Shown here: piece by piece, positions 10,673 to 21,399 of the stretch | Layout: every line of letters begins with the position of its first letter | How positions within the stretch are numbered: position 1 is the stretch's first letter | DNA from: Adiantum capillus-veneris | Lineage: Eukaryota > Streptophyta > Polypodiopsida > Polypodiales > Pteridaceae | Assembly: GCA_014529385.2 (NCBI GenBank) | Contig: CM043948.1 | Location: 26,663,768-26,727,767 of the forward strand | Direction of reading: 5' to 3' | Length of the DNA: 64,000 bases | The notes under the pieces: model-generated | Databases searched by the model: none | What the model was told of the DNA's origin: nothing | Seen by the model: only the letters and a program-made list of their open reading frames with translations | Position numbers and translations under genes: made by a program

Positions 10673-11547
10673 TTTTCGTAAACATGATAGATGTTCTTTC
10701 CAAGAGGAATAAACACAAGGTCATCTAAGAAAGCTTTGCAAAACTCCCTCAAATATTCTCTAAAAGCAGTGTTTAGCAATCTTTGAAAGGTAACAGGGGC
10801 ATTGGTTAAGCCAAAAGCCATAACACGAAATGCAAACACTCCAAATTCGGTTATAAAGGCTGTTTTAGCTTGGTCCTCTAGCGCAATTGTGATTTGATTG
10901 TAGCCAGAGTACCCATCTAAAAATCTATAAGCTTCCTTCCCTGCAACTCTTTCAAGCACATGTTCTGAATATGGCAAGGGGTAATGGTCCCCCCTAGTGG
11001 CATTGACCTTCTTGAGATCTACGTACACTCTGAGTTTGCCATTCTTTTTTGGCACAATCACTATTGGAGACACCCATTCTGAGTGATCAATAGGGTATAT
11101 GAATCCGAATTCCACAAGCTTTTCAATCTCTTCTTGAACAATCTTTGCATATTTAGGATTCATTGGGTAGGGTCGTTGCTGAACTGGTTTAGCCATGCTA
11201 TTCATGGGGATTGTGTGCTGCACCACGGAAGGTGGAACACCTTTCATATCTTGATATGTCCAAGCAAATATATCCCTAAATTCCTTGAGAAGTTCTTTCG
11301 GTACACACTCCTCAGTATCTGTCAGATCTTGGGCAATGAAGACAGGTTTGGACTCTTCTCCTGGGTCTACTAACTCTATTTCCTTAACTATTGCTGGACC
11401 GTCATAGACTCCATTGCTTCCATCGATAGGTTTTCTTTGAGCCTTTGTATACACAACCTTACGTTCCTCTGTGGTATAGGATTTGAAATGTCCAGGTGCA
11501 GGGTGTAAGTCTGTGGGGTCCTGTTGTTCTGTAGAGAGTGATTTCAC
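10636..11547 (-). pseudogene. Reverse transcriptase of gypsy G1
   Basis: 303 open codons. The pre-RT segment has DIFAWTYQDMKGVPPSVVQH. Palm motifs follow: SPIVIVPKKNGKLRVYVDLKKVN, FLDGYSGYNQ, AFGLTNAPVTFQ. The catalytic box reads AFLDDLVF, so the usual Tyr before x-D-D is Phe; the two Asp remain. The end is frameshifted into the RNase H frame at about 10650. The FLDGYSGYNQ and DHVLERVAGKEAY type motifs also occur in G2 (59611-60183), which places the two in one lineage. Confidence 0.93.
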
Positions 11548-11835
11548 TTTCTATTCCTTTTGTTGTAGTGCTAACTCTCGATTTTGTCATCTGCTTATGG
11601 TACGTATCAACTTTGGCTTCTTTGTAGCCTCTAGTTGTGCGATGTCAATGGGTTGTGGACTACACCACATAACACTTTGAAGGTATTCACCCCAGTTATC
11701 TACCAGCGTCCGATGAGCATCACATGTCCCTATATAATTAAGCCATTCTACGGTAGATTTCTTTTCATTTATTCTAACACGCACATTTTCTCAATATCGT
11801 CGCCTCTTATATCTCTTATTCTTCTTGTCTAATTT

Positions 11836-12318
11836 TCAATTACGGCCGATCTCTAGTGAAGAGTCACTAGATGAATCGCTACTTGTGTCTTCTGCTCCCT
11901 TGGATAGATTGTCATCTAGGGTACCACTGGGCCCTAAATGGTTGGTCCCCACATTTACACTAAGGTTTAACTCAGATTCTTCGTCCTCAGAGTCAATTTC
12001 AATTGATGATTCTGACCCCAAATTGTGTGGGCTATAGTCTTGTGAGATGCTACTGGTCCCAATGCCAGTCAAACCTTGATCTTGTAGGTCATCAGAAGCT
12101 ACATGCATTGCTTCTAGCATATTTAAGGGTACGAGTGGTGGAATTTCATCCCCCTCAGGTGTTACCCAGGTTGTCCCCCTGTTTCCCCAAGTGTCTATGG
12201 TTGCTGCTAGGTGGACCCAATCCACATTGTCCGACTCAGTCATCCCACGTAGTACATCCATATAAGGAGAATCTTCCCCAACATCAGTGTCCGCTTTACA
12301 CATGTAGCAATATTTCAA
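11836..12318 (-). pseudogene. Protease-RT linker of gypsy G1, copy of duplicated segment
   Basis: A 160-codon frame beginning MKYCYMCKADTDVGEDSPYM and ending in a Ser/Asp-rich acidic tail. Its first part repeats the end of the frame at 12372-12950, because a 257-bp segment is duplicated in tandem. Most likely a spacer between protease and RT; no enzymatic motif is visible. Confidence 0.6.
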
Positions 12319-12648
12319 TGGGGCCGAGTGAACTGTGGTGTCAGATCTATGATAAATTATAAACCTGTTTCCTAGAGGATGTGCTCGACCAGTGGTGGAA
12401 TTTCATCCCCCTCAAGTGTTACCCAGATTGTCCCCCTGTTTCCCCAAGTGTCTATGGTTGCTGCTAGGTGGACCCAATCCACATTTTCCGACTCAGTCAT
12501 CCCACGTAGTACATCCATATAAGGAGAATCTTCCCCAACATCAGTGTCCACTTTACACGTGTAGCAATATTTCAATGGGGCCGAGTGAAGTGTGGTGTCA
12601 GATCTATGATCAATTATAAACCTGTTTCCTAGAGGATGTGCTCGACCA
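12135..12648. repeat. 257-bp tandem duplication within gypsy G1
   Basis: Units 12135-12391 and 12392-12648 match with only a few differences. The junction shares AGTGGTGG. 257 is not a multiple of three, so the duplication itself shifts the gag-pro-pol frame between protease and RT. Confidence 0.92.
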
Positions 12649-12990
12649 GTTACAAGATCTACTCGAATAACAGAATCTTGGAACTGCAAGTAGACATGGT
12701 TTTTAGACCAGTCATGCACCATTTTTGCTTCCCTCATAAAAGGACATCCTAAGATCATCTCAGATGCCACAGTGTGCTTGGAGAAATCGACAACAATGAA
12801 GGTAATTTGTATTTTATGTCCGAATACTTTGATCTTGAGATCTTCTAGCATCCCAATAGGTTTAACAATAGACCCATTGGACATCTTTACTACTACGGTT
12901 GTGGTCGCAAGGTGAGGTCTTCCCATAGTTTCGCAGCAATTTTTAGTCACAATGCTAACCCTAGCGCCACCATCAAGATTCCATTCACAG
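12372..12990 (-). pseudogene. Primary protease of gypsy G1
   Basis: Retropepsin-like fold before RT. The active-site loop reads LDGGARVSIV just upstream of the open frame starting at 12950, so Asp is kept but the usual Ser/Thr of DSG/DTG is Gly. DLKIKVFGHKIQITFIVVDF and MILGCPFMRE...HDWS follow, matching the second half of the domain in G2 and in the left-edge fragment. The frame ends at 12372 inside the tandem duplication. Confidence 0.8.
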
Positions 12991-13089
12991 TTAATCCCTT
13001 GGTAGTGATTGGTATGGTTGCATTGGATTCATCTCCCTCAAAGTATTGTCCCAACTTGTTAAGAGGTATTTCTACAACAGGGTTCTCAT

Positions 13090-13836
13090 CTAGGTTGGGA
13101 GAATCGATCGTGTGAGTACGTTCACAGGTACCACATGTGTACTTTGTGATGGCTCCTTGATAACCTCAATCAAGTTTAATGGCGTGATCTTTGGCGCATT
13201 TGTATTCGAACATTGGGCAATCAAATGATCTATGCCACATCGATTACACATGAGTATTGGCATTGTAGACGTGCTTGCTTGATTGGTTTGCATTAGTTTG
13301 GAGTTCTTTTGTAGCCTAAGAGGACACCTGGCCACACGATGTGGACCTCCACACTTGTAGCATTGAAGAGGTGGTCTCTTGGCAGTGTAATTGATATTTT
13401 GGCCTCTTGCAACAAGAGTAGCCAATTGATAGACAGGTTTGACTTGTCCCCAATAGTCCTCCATGTAGTATTGTGGACTTTCTTCAAGCGCATCCATCCC
13501 ATAGGCAATATTAGGGTCCATATCTTCCTTGCAGCCTTCCAAACAAGCAATAGATGACTCACAACCCACTTGATTCACAGAAGTGATTCTCGGATGTGGT
13601 GGTTGCTGTCCTAGCACTGGAGGTGGTAAGGGTGTTGTTCGAACAACATTTTGGGCCCTAGGGGCCATGTGTTGTGACGTTTGTTCAAGAGGTGCTGCCA
13701 GCATCAATGCAGGCACTCGAGGTGTGTCTGTCCATGCTAAGGTTGGTCTATTGGCCATTGCACGCTTAAATACTATGCAATCCTTAGCTTGATGACCATA
13801 CCTCCCACAGGCATTGCAATTTCCATTGAATTTCAC
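13090..13836 (-). pseudogene. Nucleocapsid part of G1 gag with three zinc knuckles
   Basis: 248 open codons. The first knuckle near the start is CNACGRYGHQAKDC (C-x2-C-x4-H-x4-C). Two shorter ones follow: CYKCGGPHRVARC and CNRCGIDHLIAQC (C-x2-C-x3-H-x4-C). The region between is Pro-rich. The same x3 spacing recurs in G2 gag, suggesting a lineage feature. Binds element RNA in the particle. Confidence 0.88.
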
Positions 13837-14190
13837 TCCAAAAGTAGGGCATTCACTGGTACTATGCGGACCATAGCATACTGAGCACCATTGTTGCTCC
13901 CTTCTTGATTGTTTTGCGGAGCCTGATTGTCTCTAAGGCTCTCTTGAATAGCCGTGGTGAGATCTTCTAAAGTCATCTTATATCTTTGGCTCCTTAGCAA
14001 TAGGCTTTAGGGTCATTGGGTGATGCCCCAATGTTTGCGAGCTAAAAGATTTAGGCTCAATGGACACTCTTTCTCCTTGAATCATTAAATTATCCTCCAA
14101 TTGGATCTCATTGGTGGTGACTGGTTCCCAAGTGGTGATACCTCTAATGACTAGGCCATTGTAGATATCCTCATTGTAGATATCCTCATG

Positions 14191-16210
14191 TCATAATCTA
14201 TCAAGCAATTGATTATTATTGAAGCGATCATTTGGATTACAACGAGAATTCAAATGCTGTAAGCGACTACTAAAGTCTCTCACCAACTCTCCTTCCTCTC
14301 GTTCGGCTTTCTGGAGCTGAGAGGCTACACCCCAAAGCACTCCCTCTCGTATGTATTCTTTCAAAAACAGTCTCCTAAGAGTAGGGTAAATCGTTTTTTC
14401 TTCCACCCTTAGGGTTCTATACCAATCCCCTACCTTCCCACTTAAGGTTAGGCTTAAAGCATTACTCTTATGCAGGTCATTGTGTTCTCCTAGAGAATTG
14501 CATATTTGTTCAAACACTTTGATATGCTTTTGCACATCCCCATCCCCACTAAATTTTTGTGTGAGCTTGGCTATCTGTACTACCTTACTTCTAGGCTCTC
14601 TATCAGGCGTGTTACACATATTCTTAGCAATAGATCTATCGATAGCTTGAGCAAATGTTGCCAAGTCACCTAAGTGAGCACGCACTGTGGGTGAAGGTGC
14701 TCCAAAGACTACATGTGGAGTAGGTATTGGCATTGGGCTTGGCGCATAGGAAGCCCTTGGGTTCCACAGTTGGTACAGTGTTGTGCCATGTGGTAGCCCA
14801 AAGTCTGTATGTGTGGCCCTAGGCATAGCAGACGTTGGATATGACATGCTAATGCTAGCCGGTATGGTCACATGGAAATAAGATCTTGGGTGTTGTGGTT
14901 GTGGAGCATAGGTTGTTGAAACAATGGGAGGGGTAGGGACTACATGAGTGCGTGGACCCATAGGTGCATACGATTGGTATACACGTGTAGGTACTGTTGT
15001 TGGCATTGTGCTACCATGTAGGTACTAACAAATGAGTTCCATGGCGTGTTTCTTGGCATGCCCATCATTGGGGTAGGCATGGTAGCCATGGTGTCATCAA
15101 GGGAAAGATGAGCTAGACTTGGAGAAGTAAAGCTATCACTTGTGGGCTTAGATTGCACTGAGACCCTTGGCGAAACAACATATGGGGGATCCATTGGACT
15201 TACTGAGGGAGTCTCCATTTGAGATAAGGTCGGTTGTTTAGCCTTTCCTGTATCCAAGAATCTCATGAGACCTGTTGAAGGCATGTTGATCCCCTTGTTC
15301 TGTCTCTCTAACTCAATGACCCTATGGATGACCTCACAAAATCTTTGTTGTTGATCCTCCACACTAGTAGCACCCGTTGTGGATTGTAGGACATCTAACC
15401 AACCCACGTGATAGGTGTGACCTATGTATAGGTCGGTTAGAGTTTCCGTTTGTAGTTCGCACTCCCAGTTCTCATTTAAGAACGCTCGATCTAAGATAGA
15501 GGTGCTAGGGGTGTCCTTTGAACTAGATGCAATGTGGCTCTCTATGGGTTGACCCTTAGTGGTCGCTAATTCAAGAGCACTTGATTGCTCTCCTAGCACC
15601 TGATATTGACATAGGAGCTTTCGCTTTTAGCTCTCTTCATTGCTCTGCCTTGCGTAAGCTCTCAATTTCCTTTCCCTAGCCGCAATGATATATCGCTCAA
15701 ACTCTTGCACTTCAGCAAGGCTTCTACCATCGGGTAATATGACCTCGGAGGGAATTAGCTCTGAAGAGTCAGGGGGTGTAGTGAATGAAGTATTCATGTG
15801 CACACTCTCTAAAGGCATAGGGTCTATGTTGCTCATGAATGGCGAATTTACTTCCCCACCCCCCTCATTTACATTGTTAGCTCCATGTTCGGAGCGAGTG
15901 GCTTACTAAAGGTTTCCTTCAAGCGGCTAAGCACGCTCGACCCGGACCGTGGGCCCATGGCATGCATGTCTTGGCTTGAGCTATCAGGATTAGGCATTGG
16001 GTAACCCTCCATGACATCGTAGTCAGAAGAAGAGTCACTAGCCGCTATGTTTGGGTCTTGGTTTGTACTACCTTGGGTCCCCGCCGAGGGCCCGGAACCT
16101 AAGGTAGGTGGATATTGAGAACTCGCGTAAGTCGAAATTCTCTCTAGTTGCTCCGTCTCTAACACACAACCAGAGTGCAGATGCATGTGCCTTGAGCACC
16201 CTACAAGCAT
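14191..16210 (-). pseudogene. Gag capsid region of gypsy G1
   Basis: Gag spread over several open pieces (16210-15869, 15836-15627, 15599-14940, 15006-14191) split by stops and shifts. The retrotransposon-gag core lies in the last piece: GDWYRTL, then LFLKEYIRE and the Glu/Arg-rich helix before DFSSRLQHLNSRC. Upstream pieces are Ser/Thr/Pro-rich and acidic, as in N-terminal extensions of plant gypsy gags. Forms the particle shell. Confidence 0.85.
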
Positions 16211-16901
16211 TGGCGAATAACCTCGAAGGTTAACCGCTTACTTTTTTAGGCATCCATTTGTACTCGTTTTTTTATGTTTTTTCATGATTGGTTTTTTGAT
16301 TAAAGTGTGTGATAGCTCAGAACAAGCGTATCACGTAGAGGGTCGCGGTGTGCTTTACAGCACAATGTTCGGTCACTTGAAGCTCAGTTGGTCCTCAAAA
16401 AGTCGATTTTTAGCTACGTGCGAAGCTAAAATACGTAATTTTAAAGAGCGATTGAGGCCTGAGCCTGAGTGTGAGCCTGGGCTTTGGGACTGGGAGATAT
16501 TCCCGATCTCAGTCCTACCTTTAAAATTTAAAATTTTATTTTATTTTTTATTTTTTTCGGGATAAAGTCGCCGCGGCCTGCGCGCGAGCACACACACACT
16601 CTTCCTACCTACTTACAACTAATACACCTAATGTTACACACTAACACACTTCATTAGCTCTTACAAATCTACTTCCTACTTATTGTACTTTACATTACAC
16701 AGAACTAACAACTTTAATACTAACACCTTATCACAAAGAAAACACAGTACCTTTCAAAACTTCATTAACAAAGAATTACATAGTAGCAAAAACAAAATCC
16801 TTCCACTCAACACACACACACCTTCCTTCCCTACCTTTTCTACAATTGAAATTGCACCACGGAGAAGCATAGAGTGCTACTCGAGCTTAATGCATGGCAT
16901 T
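16211..16901 (-). other. Leader of gypsy G1
   Basis: Non-coding sequence between PBS and gag start, rich in CA and AT with short acceptor-like runs such as ACACACACAC. No frame of note. Confidence 0.6.
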
Positions 16902-16919
16902 TTCTCGGCAACGGCGCCA
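16902..16919 (-). other. Primer binding site, tRNA-Asp type
   Basis: On the minus strand TGGCGCCGTTGCCGAGAA, four bases after the 5' LTR end. The first 14 bases match the 3' end of plant tRNA-Asp as used by many plant gypsy elements. Confidence 0.88.
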
Positions 16920-16923
16920 AAAA

Positions 16924-17169
16924 TGTGCGCGTCTGTCGCACGTGTCAATGCAAGGAACTTTCCGATACACTGTGTGTGAGCCACAAATAGCTCCAAGTAC
17001 ACAACCAGACTAATCTAGCAAGCTCAAGAGAGCAAGGGTGTGTCACTCACCGCTCTATGCTCGCCTTCATGGAGGATTCCTCGCTCTGAAGAAGAAGGAG
17101 TCGTTGTTGTGCCGCGCTCAACCGCTTCGCCGCCGCCATGCCGTCGTCGCAATGCTCGATCACATACAC

Positions 17170-17233
<64 letters not shown>

Positions 17234-17533
17234 GGAGGTGAAGAAGAAGAAGATGGAGATGGAGATGGAGCAAGAGCACTCTTCTATTGCACAAATGAAA
17301 GAATGAGTGAATTTTAGGTTTAGTTGTCTTTTATATGAGCTCGCCCCATTCACACTTGGGCGCCCATGCTTAGCCAACTAACCCTTGAATGTTCCAGTTA
17401 GAGTGCGCCTTTCATCGGCGATCACTCTACCCTTTTCCTATTGGAATGACAAGCCCGGTACCTAACTCTACCAAATAAATAATACGACGTCTGTCGTAGG
17501 AAATAGGGTGTCCGTGAGCCGCGAGGGTTAACA
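16924..17533 (-). repeat. 5' LTR of gypsy G1
   Basis: Partner of 4142-4717. 610 bp, with an internal (CT)n(CA)n tract at about 17169-17233 that accounts for most of the length difference. Followed on the right by TSD ACTCC (17534-17538). Confidence 0.93.
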
Positions 17534-17626
17534 ACTCCACAGGTTCTTCCGCATCAAATAGCCCTTCACTTTGATTTTCTAGGTGTGGAAGCTGGATCCG
17601 TTGAATTTATCCACCTTTGATGCCAT
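17534..17626 (-). pseudogene. N-terminus of the copia-type gag, cut off by gypsy G1
   Basis: Starts at an ATG at 17624-17626. It gives the typical copia gag opening MASKVDKFNGSSFHT, then a stop where relatives have Trp (TAG for TGG), then KVKGYLM. The reading frame resumes in phase at 4141 once G1 and one copy of the ACTCC duplication are set aside. This confirms that G1 inserted into this gag. Confidence 0.85.
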
Positions 17627-18461
17627 ACTCGATATGCTTTTGTAGATTAAAGAGGGGTGTTTTGATTGTTGTTGACAAAAGCTTCTAATAGCTTCCTCTT
17701 GATATGCTAGCAAAATTTACCTAATAATAGTGTCGTAAAGCTTCGCCCGCTATAACAATTGCTATCTTTGCCTCAACCGCATAGGGAAAGAGGCAATCAA
17801 CATTTTATGTACGTTGCCAAAAGGTGTGCTTCTTGAGTAGCTTTGCAGACTCCTTAGGGTAGTTTTGTGTCATTTTGAGAAACCCTTGATTACCGTTTTA
17901 TGCATCTTAGATGGAGATTTTCACTATCGACAAGTCCACCACTTTGGCCAAGTTGCATCACCAACTGCCTTGCAATGCGGAAATCCCCAAGTTGCACTAT
18001 GGATGGCGTTTTTTAATACTTTTGAATAACCTCACTAGCAATAGGTTTAAAATAGTGTAACGTCTACTACAGGGAAGGATAACCTCTAATGTAGGTCTTT
18101 GTTTCATTCTCTTGTTGTCTCAGTTGAGGGCGTTTTGAGATGCTGCAACAAATACTACTTCACCAACATATGAAAGACCAAGCAGATAGCATTTCAAAAC
18201 GCTTTGACTGCACCGCCTTCAACCTTTGTACGCAGCACCAAGCAACATTTCAAAATGCTAGTGCAGGGACGGAAGCTTGGGAACTGCTACGAAGCATTTT
18301 GAGATGGAATTTCCTTCTCTAGCTACCTAGGCTTACCAACGACACAAACAAAGCTTAGCAGTGTATAACCTTAGGCTTGACGACATCACCTCCTTCAAGA
18401 TATGCCCACATGGGCTTTGTATAGGAGGAAGATGATAACGACTTGCTGCAACGAGCGCCTA
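17627..18461 (-). other. Leader of the gag-only element
   Basis: Between PBS and gag ATG. No frame above 60 codons in the element's direction and no recognised motif. Confidence 0.6.
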
Positions 18462-18474
18462 GGCTCTGATACCA
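18462..18474 (-). other. Primer binding site, tRNA-iMet type
   Basis: Minus strand TGGTATCAGAGCC, two bases after the 5' LTR end; the standard plant iMet PBS. Confidence 0.93.
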
Positions 18475-18476
18475 AT

Positions 18477-18523
18477 TGATGGGAGAGCTTGGTTAAGGAG
18501 GGTGTAGGCGACAAGAATCCATG

Positions 18524-18577
<54 letters not shown>

Positions 18578-18772
18578 AGAAAAGCAGAACGAGAGAGAAT
18601 AGAGAGGAGATCGGAACAAAAAAAGGATACACTATATTCACTACAAAACCTTACAATATAAAAAAGATGAGCCATGCAAAAGTTCTGAAAAGGAGTGAAG
18701 TTCATCTGCATGCTCCATAAGGGAGTGTTCCCATGGGCTGACATCAAAGTAAATGAGGGCTGAAACCCAACA
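18477..18772 (-). repeat. 5' LTR of the gag-only element
   Basis: 296 bp. Reads TGTTGGG...CCCATCA on the minus strand and matches 2576-2915. Contains a 51-bp (GA)n tract (18526-18576). Confidence 0.93.
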
Positions 18773-18777
18773 TGCTA

Positions 18778-19004
18778 TGTGGTCTCTATTCAACCCTTCC
18801 CTGTTGATCCATCATCTTCCCCTACTCGTCTAGCTGAGACGAGTGAGCCACATCATCCAGAAGCTAGTGTGATAGTTTTTGAAGATCATGCGTTTGTTGC
18901 CCCCTTGATGTAAGCCATAGATCTTGGTGAACCTATAACACATCATAGAAGGGGGAAGAAATATCCTTTGCAAGAGTGCACCAACATCTCACCACTCCCC
19001 TTAA
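18778..19004 (+). pseudogene. Plus-strand gypsy remnant (element A, part 2)
   Basis: Continues the reading from 2570 after the nested LTR element: a Pro/Ser-rich linker with CGLYSTLP-type start and HHRRGKKYPLQEC. It has one in-frame stop and is broken at TTAA by the DNA transposon at 19005. Confidence 0.6.
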
Positions 19005-20347
19005 CACTAGAATGGTAATAACAGGACACTTTTATGTCCTTGGACACTTTTGTGTCCTGTTAAGTGACCATTTTGCTTGAATTATTTGAAGAGTATGAGA
19101 ATGGATTTCTAGGTGCTATATATCCACAAAGTTGCCTTATGAGCTGAAAAAGACATAGCATTTTTTTTGGAGTATCGATCTCACCATTAACCTTACTCTT
19201 GCACAACATTTTTGAACCTAAAATGTGTGAAAAAACGGGTCCTGTTTTTGGCTTTTTTTTCAATTTTTGGCAACTATACCACTCTAAACTTCATGTTTGT
19301 GAGGTTTAGATGGCTAGAGGTTAGGCCTTCATAGTTCTCAACATGTTTTGATGCTTGTAGGGAGAGCTAAGTGTTAAAATTAAAAGTTATGACCAATTTA
19401 CAAGAATTGCATAATCCTGTTTTTTGGCCAAAATTAGCACTTTTATGATTTTTTTGGGGGCTTTCTTGATATCCAAATTCAATTTTGATTGTGTAAGTGT
19501 AATATATAACATAAAGATAATCTTCCTTGAGTTTTGGGGGACCTAATATGCTATATAGCATAGTATATGATGCTGGTTGAGTTTTTTGATTTGCTGAAGA
19601 ATACGATACATTTTAGAGTAGCAAGTATAACTTTCTCAATATTGCTAGTTTCTTAGGCCAATTGTGTGTATTTTTTAGGTAGTAACCATATCTAATCATA
19701 GACTACAAACTTGGCTAGATATTGAGTAGTTTCTATGGGTTTCTAGAGGTCATAATGCTAAACCCAATTTTTTCATGTTTGCTGTATTTAGCACTTTACA
19801 ATTGCCCCCAAGGTTCCAATTGTAAGAGATCCATTATCCTTTTGACATGATCCATGGATTCTTTGAATCCAAAGGCCCAAAGGGAACTAAGAAAACATGT
19901 ATATAGTATCTGTATTGAGCGTGACTATAGAAACTTTGATGATAGGCCCGTAGAATGGCAAAAATGCAACTTTTTTGTACCTTTTTTTTTTGCCCAAAAA
20001 CAAATAGTGAGGTAAAATCAATCATATGTTTTGGTCACCAACCCTGTGAATTTAATGGGACATTTTATCTCATGTCCTACAAAAATCCCCACTCTTATTT
20101 ATATGCAATCAACCGTAAGAAATTGTTGTTTTGGGCAAACTGCACTCGTCCATCAACTTTGGAGGCTTGTAGTGACCAAGGGATGAGAAAAATTACAAGT
20201 TTCTCATTTTTTTACATATGTAGTAGTTATTGAACTATAAGCTCATGAAAGGATTTTTCAAAATGAGTGGCTCTAATATGGTTTTGGAAATTTTTTCCAA
20301 AACCCTGAAAGGACACTTTTATGTCTTGTTAGGTTACCATTCTAGTG
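19005..20347. mobile_element. TTAA-flanked inverted-repeat DNA transposon, copy 1
   Basis: 1343 bp. Ends are inverted: CACTAGAATGGTAA at the left and TTACCATTCTAGTG at the right, flanked on both sides by TTAA (19001-19004 and 20348-20351). Subterminal GGACACTTTTATGTC-type repeats occur near both ends. No frame resembles a transposase, so it is non-autonomous. A second copy in reverse orientation is at 43562-44898 and matches over its whole length. TTAA duplication is typical of piggyBac and Kolobok families. The end sequence also resembles the piggyBac end CCCTAGAAAGATA, by eye. It interrupts element A. Confidence 0.88.
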
Positions 20348-20351
20348 TTAA

Positions 20352-20821
20352 CCTCCTCTATGTGCGACTCCCCACCCACGCAACAACACTCTCTTGTGTC
20401 TGAGGACTTACCCTTCAAGGAGCTTCCACCAGGATCACTACAAGAGGAGTATGCTGATTTTCACATCGATCAGACACCAACGCATGATGTCTCAAATCTC
20501 CAAGAGGCAGCTCAATCATCATCTTCTGATGCACCTTCACCAGCTACACCTCCTGACCCAGTTAGAGAAGTCAACCTAGGTGCCCTTGAAGACCCTCAAC
20601 ACATTCTCTTAGCCGCTTGGTTGTGGGATCATCCCATGCTACTTGATCAAGTAGTCTCTCTTATGCACTTCCTTAAAGATGTTTTTGTATGGTCCTACAA
20701 AGATTTGGATGGAATCCCACCAGAATTGGGTGTCCACAGTATCTCTCTGGTTGAAGGGGCTAAACCAGTCAGAGGCCGAGCTTACAAACTCAACCCTAAG
20801 TGTACAGAAGCTGTCGCAAAT
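20352..20821 (+). pseudogene. Plus-strand gypsy remnant (element A, part 3, pre-RT region)
   Basis: Encodes DVFVWSYKDLDGIPPELGVH and EGAKPVRGRAYKLNPK, the segment just before the RT palm in Ty3/gypsy pol. It is cut at 20821 by the LTR of a younger plus-strand element, so RT, RNase H and integrase of element A are not in the window. Confidence 0.85.
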
Positions 20822-21333
20822 TGATGACGTGGTAGTTTTTCCCGAGCACACACATGCAGACAACAGTATGGACTCTCGTGATTCACGCTGCAAGATGACG
20901 TGGAAGTTCTGTACGGACGTTGATTTCTAACGTGGCTAAACAGTACATAAATTCCACTTTTTTGCACTGACAACTATACATAATTTTTGTTAATTGCGCT
21001 ACTTCTTTTCTTGCAATTTTTGGACCAATTTTCATTTGGAATACTTTTCTTTTGAGTTTATGGCTTTTGGGGCTCTGCTTTTAGTATCCCTTTATAAGCA
21101 TAAAAAGGGCCCAAGGGCCTCACTTCTTAGAGCATCTAGACGCAGAGTCTGAGAGCTGAGGACTTAGGAGAGTTGTACTTTGCTCAAAGATTAATATAAA
21201 AAGAAATACTGAAAGGGGCGCAAATCTTTGGGGCCAATCTCTCTTGTCGACTCAATATTTATTTTGAAGTGTTTTAAGTGAATCTCTCTTGTGTCGTGAT
21301 AGAACCTAGACTTGGGGTGTCAAAATTGTTACA
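20822..21333 (+). repeat. 5' LTR of a plus-strand retrotransposon (element B)
   Basis: 512 bp, TGATGACG...TTGTTACA, followed by one base and an iMet PBS. It holds a TATA-like TTTATAAGCATAAAA and, downstream, a run AATATAAAAAGAAATACTG. No close second copy is seen in the window; the segment near 28480-28530 shares only a short stretch with it. Confidence 0.8.
21090..21105 (+). promoter_or_regulatory. TATA-like element in LTR B
   Basis: CTTTATAAGCATAAAA, about 245 bp before the LTR end, at the position of a retrotransposon U3 promoter. Inferred only from sequence and place. Confidence 0.5.
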
Positions 21334-21334
21334 G

Positions 21335-21346
21335 TGGTATCAGAGC
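21335..21346 (+). other. Primer binding site of element B, tRNA-iMet type
   Basis: TGGTATCAGAGC one base after the LTR end. Confidence 0.93.
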
Positions 21347-21399
21347 ATGGTCGATTTTTCTTCTATAGGGAAATCTGATCCTTCTTCTTGCGGCACCTA

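Larger units (their letters stand above)
4142..17533 (-). mobile_element. Full-length Ty3/gypsy retrotransposon G1 nested in the gag-only element
   Basis: 13.4 kb on the minus strand. LTRs 16924-17533 (5') and 4142-4717 (3') start TGTTAAC and end GCACA. TSD ACTCC is at 4137-4141 and 17534-17538. The PBS matches tRNA-Asp (16902-16919) and a purine tract adjoins the 3' LTR. Order on the coding strand: leader, gag (16210-14191), zinc knuckles (13836-13090), protease (about 12990), linker with a 257-bp tandem duplication, RT (11547), RNase H (10672), integrase (9745), then an in-frame extension with a second protease-like domain (8681-about 7500), a short unknown ORF (7014-6556), and non-coding sequence. 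Many nonsense codons and frameshifts make it defective. Confidence 0.93.
2576..18772 (-). mobile_element. Gag-only LTR retrotransposon (TR-GAG-like), split by a nested gypsy
   Basis: Complete element on the minus strand. 5' LTR 18477-18772 and 3' LTR 2576-2915 are close direct repeats. The 5-bp target site duplication TGCTA sits at 2571-2575 and 18773-18777. The PBS is complementary to tRNA-iMet (18462-18474) and a poly-G tract lies beside the 3' LTR. The internal region holds a copia-type gag and no protease, integrase or RT, so the element is non-autonomous. A 13.4-kb gypsy with its own TSD (ACTCC) sits inside the gag; without it the element is about 2.8 kb. This layout matches plant TR-GAG elements, which are mobilised in trans by autonomous relatives (family knowledge). 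Confidence 0.9.

Noticed and set aside
19005-20347. Assignment of the TTAA element to the CACTA superfamily
   Set aside because: The ends do start CACTA, but CACTA elements make 3-bp duplications. Here the flanks are TAA on one side and TTA on the other, and TTAA is shared by both insertion sites.
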